A DNA stretch of 64,000 bases from Palaemon carinicauda (taxonomy: Eukaryota; Arthropoda; Malacostraca; Decapoda; Palaemonidae), in assembly GCF_036898095.1 (NCBI RefSeq), contig NC_090761.1, forward strand, positions 44,492,986 to 44,556,985. Direction: 5' to 3'. Numbering within the stretch: position 1 is the stretch's first letter; each line of letters begins with the position of its first letter. The notes beneath the pieces were generated by a model. The model searched no databases, was not told the DNA's origin, and was given only the letters and a program-made list of their open reading frames with translations. Positions 62,691 through 64,000 of this stretch are shown piece by piece. The position numbers and the translations under genes are program-made.

Positions 62691-64000
62691 ATGTTTCTCT
62701 TTCATTAAGTTCATGTTGGTTTCAGTTTCTTTAGTTATATACTCGTACTACAATATTAATAAAGAAAAACGTGAATGAATACAACAAACAGAAAAAAAGC
62801 AAAGGGAGGTTTGTAGATAATAGTAAATGCATAATTTTAGCTACACTAGTTGTTATATAAATTTCCAACACTGTTTCAAGAATTTTTCAACAAAATATTT
62901 TGAATCTTATATTTCTGTTGATTGTTTTAATTATTAAATCTATTAACAGTATTAGTATTGTGTTGTTTTATTTAGCTCTCGGCTTTTCTATCCCCAGTTT
63001 TTCTTTTAATTGTAATAATAACATTGATAATGTTAACGACAATAATCTTATAAACCTCATAGCTCAGGTTTATTTTTTGTTGACAATTTCATTTCACTTA
63101 AAATGAAATAAAAGTTTAATTCGATAGTTTGCTTCACTGTATTTTTTTCGTGAATGGTTATACATTGATTACAGGTATCTGGTCAATTAAGAGGCAGTGG
63201 CTGCATCAGCTGTCGGTATTTTACTGATTCTTCTTATATCAATGTTCAAGTTCGTTTAGTAGACTACGGTATCACTATCTGTTATCGTTGAATATTGAAG
63301 GTATTTTAACCCTGCATTAACATTTAAGAGTTCACTACCTTACGTCTCTTGGAATAACATACCAAACCCCCCCCCCCCCTTTTAGAAAGTATAGTTTTCA
63401 TGCATTAATGAGTCATTTAACGAATCTTTTACCCAAGTTGTTACTTGATATCAGCTCCCTCGACCCAATACTGGTATTTATTAGTTTCATTGAACCTGTA
63501 AACATAATGATCTGGGGTTTTTGTGCTCAGCGTGATTCAGAATAGCTAATATGTTTTTATTTTCTAAACTCTGTCGTTTCACTACATTGATCTTGTGATG
63601 AAGAAAAGCTTCAAGTAACTCGTAAAATTTAATTATTGTTAGTATTATTATATTGTTTGAGTTTTTTTTATATATATATATACAATAGATTGTAATTTAT
63701 GATGTCTATTCCTGATAGTTTCATAAGCCTATGTGAAGGTTGAAAGACGAGATTTAAGTTCCGCCTCACTCTGGTCTCGTCCAATTATTTCTTCTTTATC
63801 ACATCCTGCTCACAATCTTTTGACAAACGAGTGTGAAGAGGCTGATGCTTATCTATCGCCAATATGCTTTACTTACGGTTCCTATATATTTGCATAGTTA
63901 AATTGAAGGTGAAACTTTGTCAGCTGAAAAGCTTTTTTTTTTTTCACTGAACACATTTAAGGCTTCTTAGTATATAATTTTTTTATGATTCATTTTCTTA
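62691..64000. other. No recognisable gene
   Basis: AT-rich sequence with a C14 run near 63367 and a short TA run near 63670. No motif or repeat family is recognised. Confidence 0.5.

Overview
The window looks like non-coding DNA from an arthropod nuclear genome, most likely a decapod crustacean and probably a caridean shrimp of the Macrobrachium/Palaemon type. This is inferred from AT-rich sequence, very dense and long (CT/GA)n, (AT)n, (GT)n and (TAA)n microsatellites, and several short interspersed repeats that I associate with shrimp genomes. There are no prokaryotic signatures: no operons, no Shine-Dalgarno spacing and no long open frames. The longest open frame (209 codons, minus strand, ending at 21278) is the carboxyl end of a non-LTR reverse transcriptase. 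I see no complete host gene; the DNA is probably intergenic or lies inside very long introns.

Layout. 1-20 kb: many (CT)n/(GA)n/(AT)n tracts; a (CT)n-plus-flank duplication at 1.45-1.70 kb; a 214-bp-period duplication at 5.9-6.3 kb; a SINE-like copy at 6.7-7.05 kb; a GC-richer stop-poor patch at 14.55-15.1 kb; a 212-bp MITE at 16.8 kb; and a LINE 3' end at 18.6-18.9 kb. 20-30 kb: a truncated CR1/jockey-like LINE (20.83-21.96 kb) and several compound AT/GT tracts. 30-45 kb: two near-complete copies of a (TAA)n-tailed SINE-like element, a strongly palindromic 195-bp MITE at 37.0 kb, and a LINE 3' end nested inside another repeat family at 39.45-39.89 kb. 45-64 kb: a LINE scrap between two AT/GT microsatellites, a degenerate purine-rich minisatellite at 51.6 kb, more LINE tails, and the retrotransposon fragment at 62.3-62.7 kb.

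How the parts relate. The clearest internal story is retrotransposon parasitism. The SINE-like elements (6.7, 30.4, 32.2 and 43.3 kb) carry the same roughly 180-bp 3' end and (TAA)n tail as LINE fragments at 39.5, 54.8 and 62.3 kb, and the 62.3-kb copy still encodes the end of a reverse transcriptase. A second, unclassified family ('family B', seven copies) carries its own internal (TA)n/(TG)n tract and so accounts for several of the microsatellites. Two plus-strand sites (16554/16555 and 56136/56137) have the shape of recursive-splicing ratchet points, each followed by a short open segment and a donor. One 113-nt minus-strand segment (20112-20224) is the best candidate for a real exon. All gene-level claims are low confidence.
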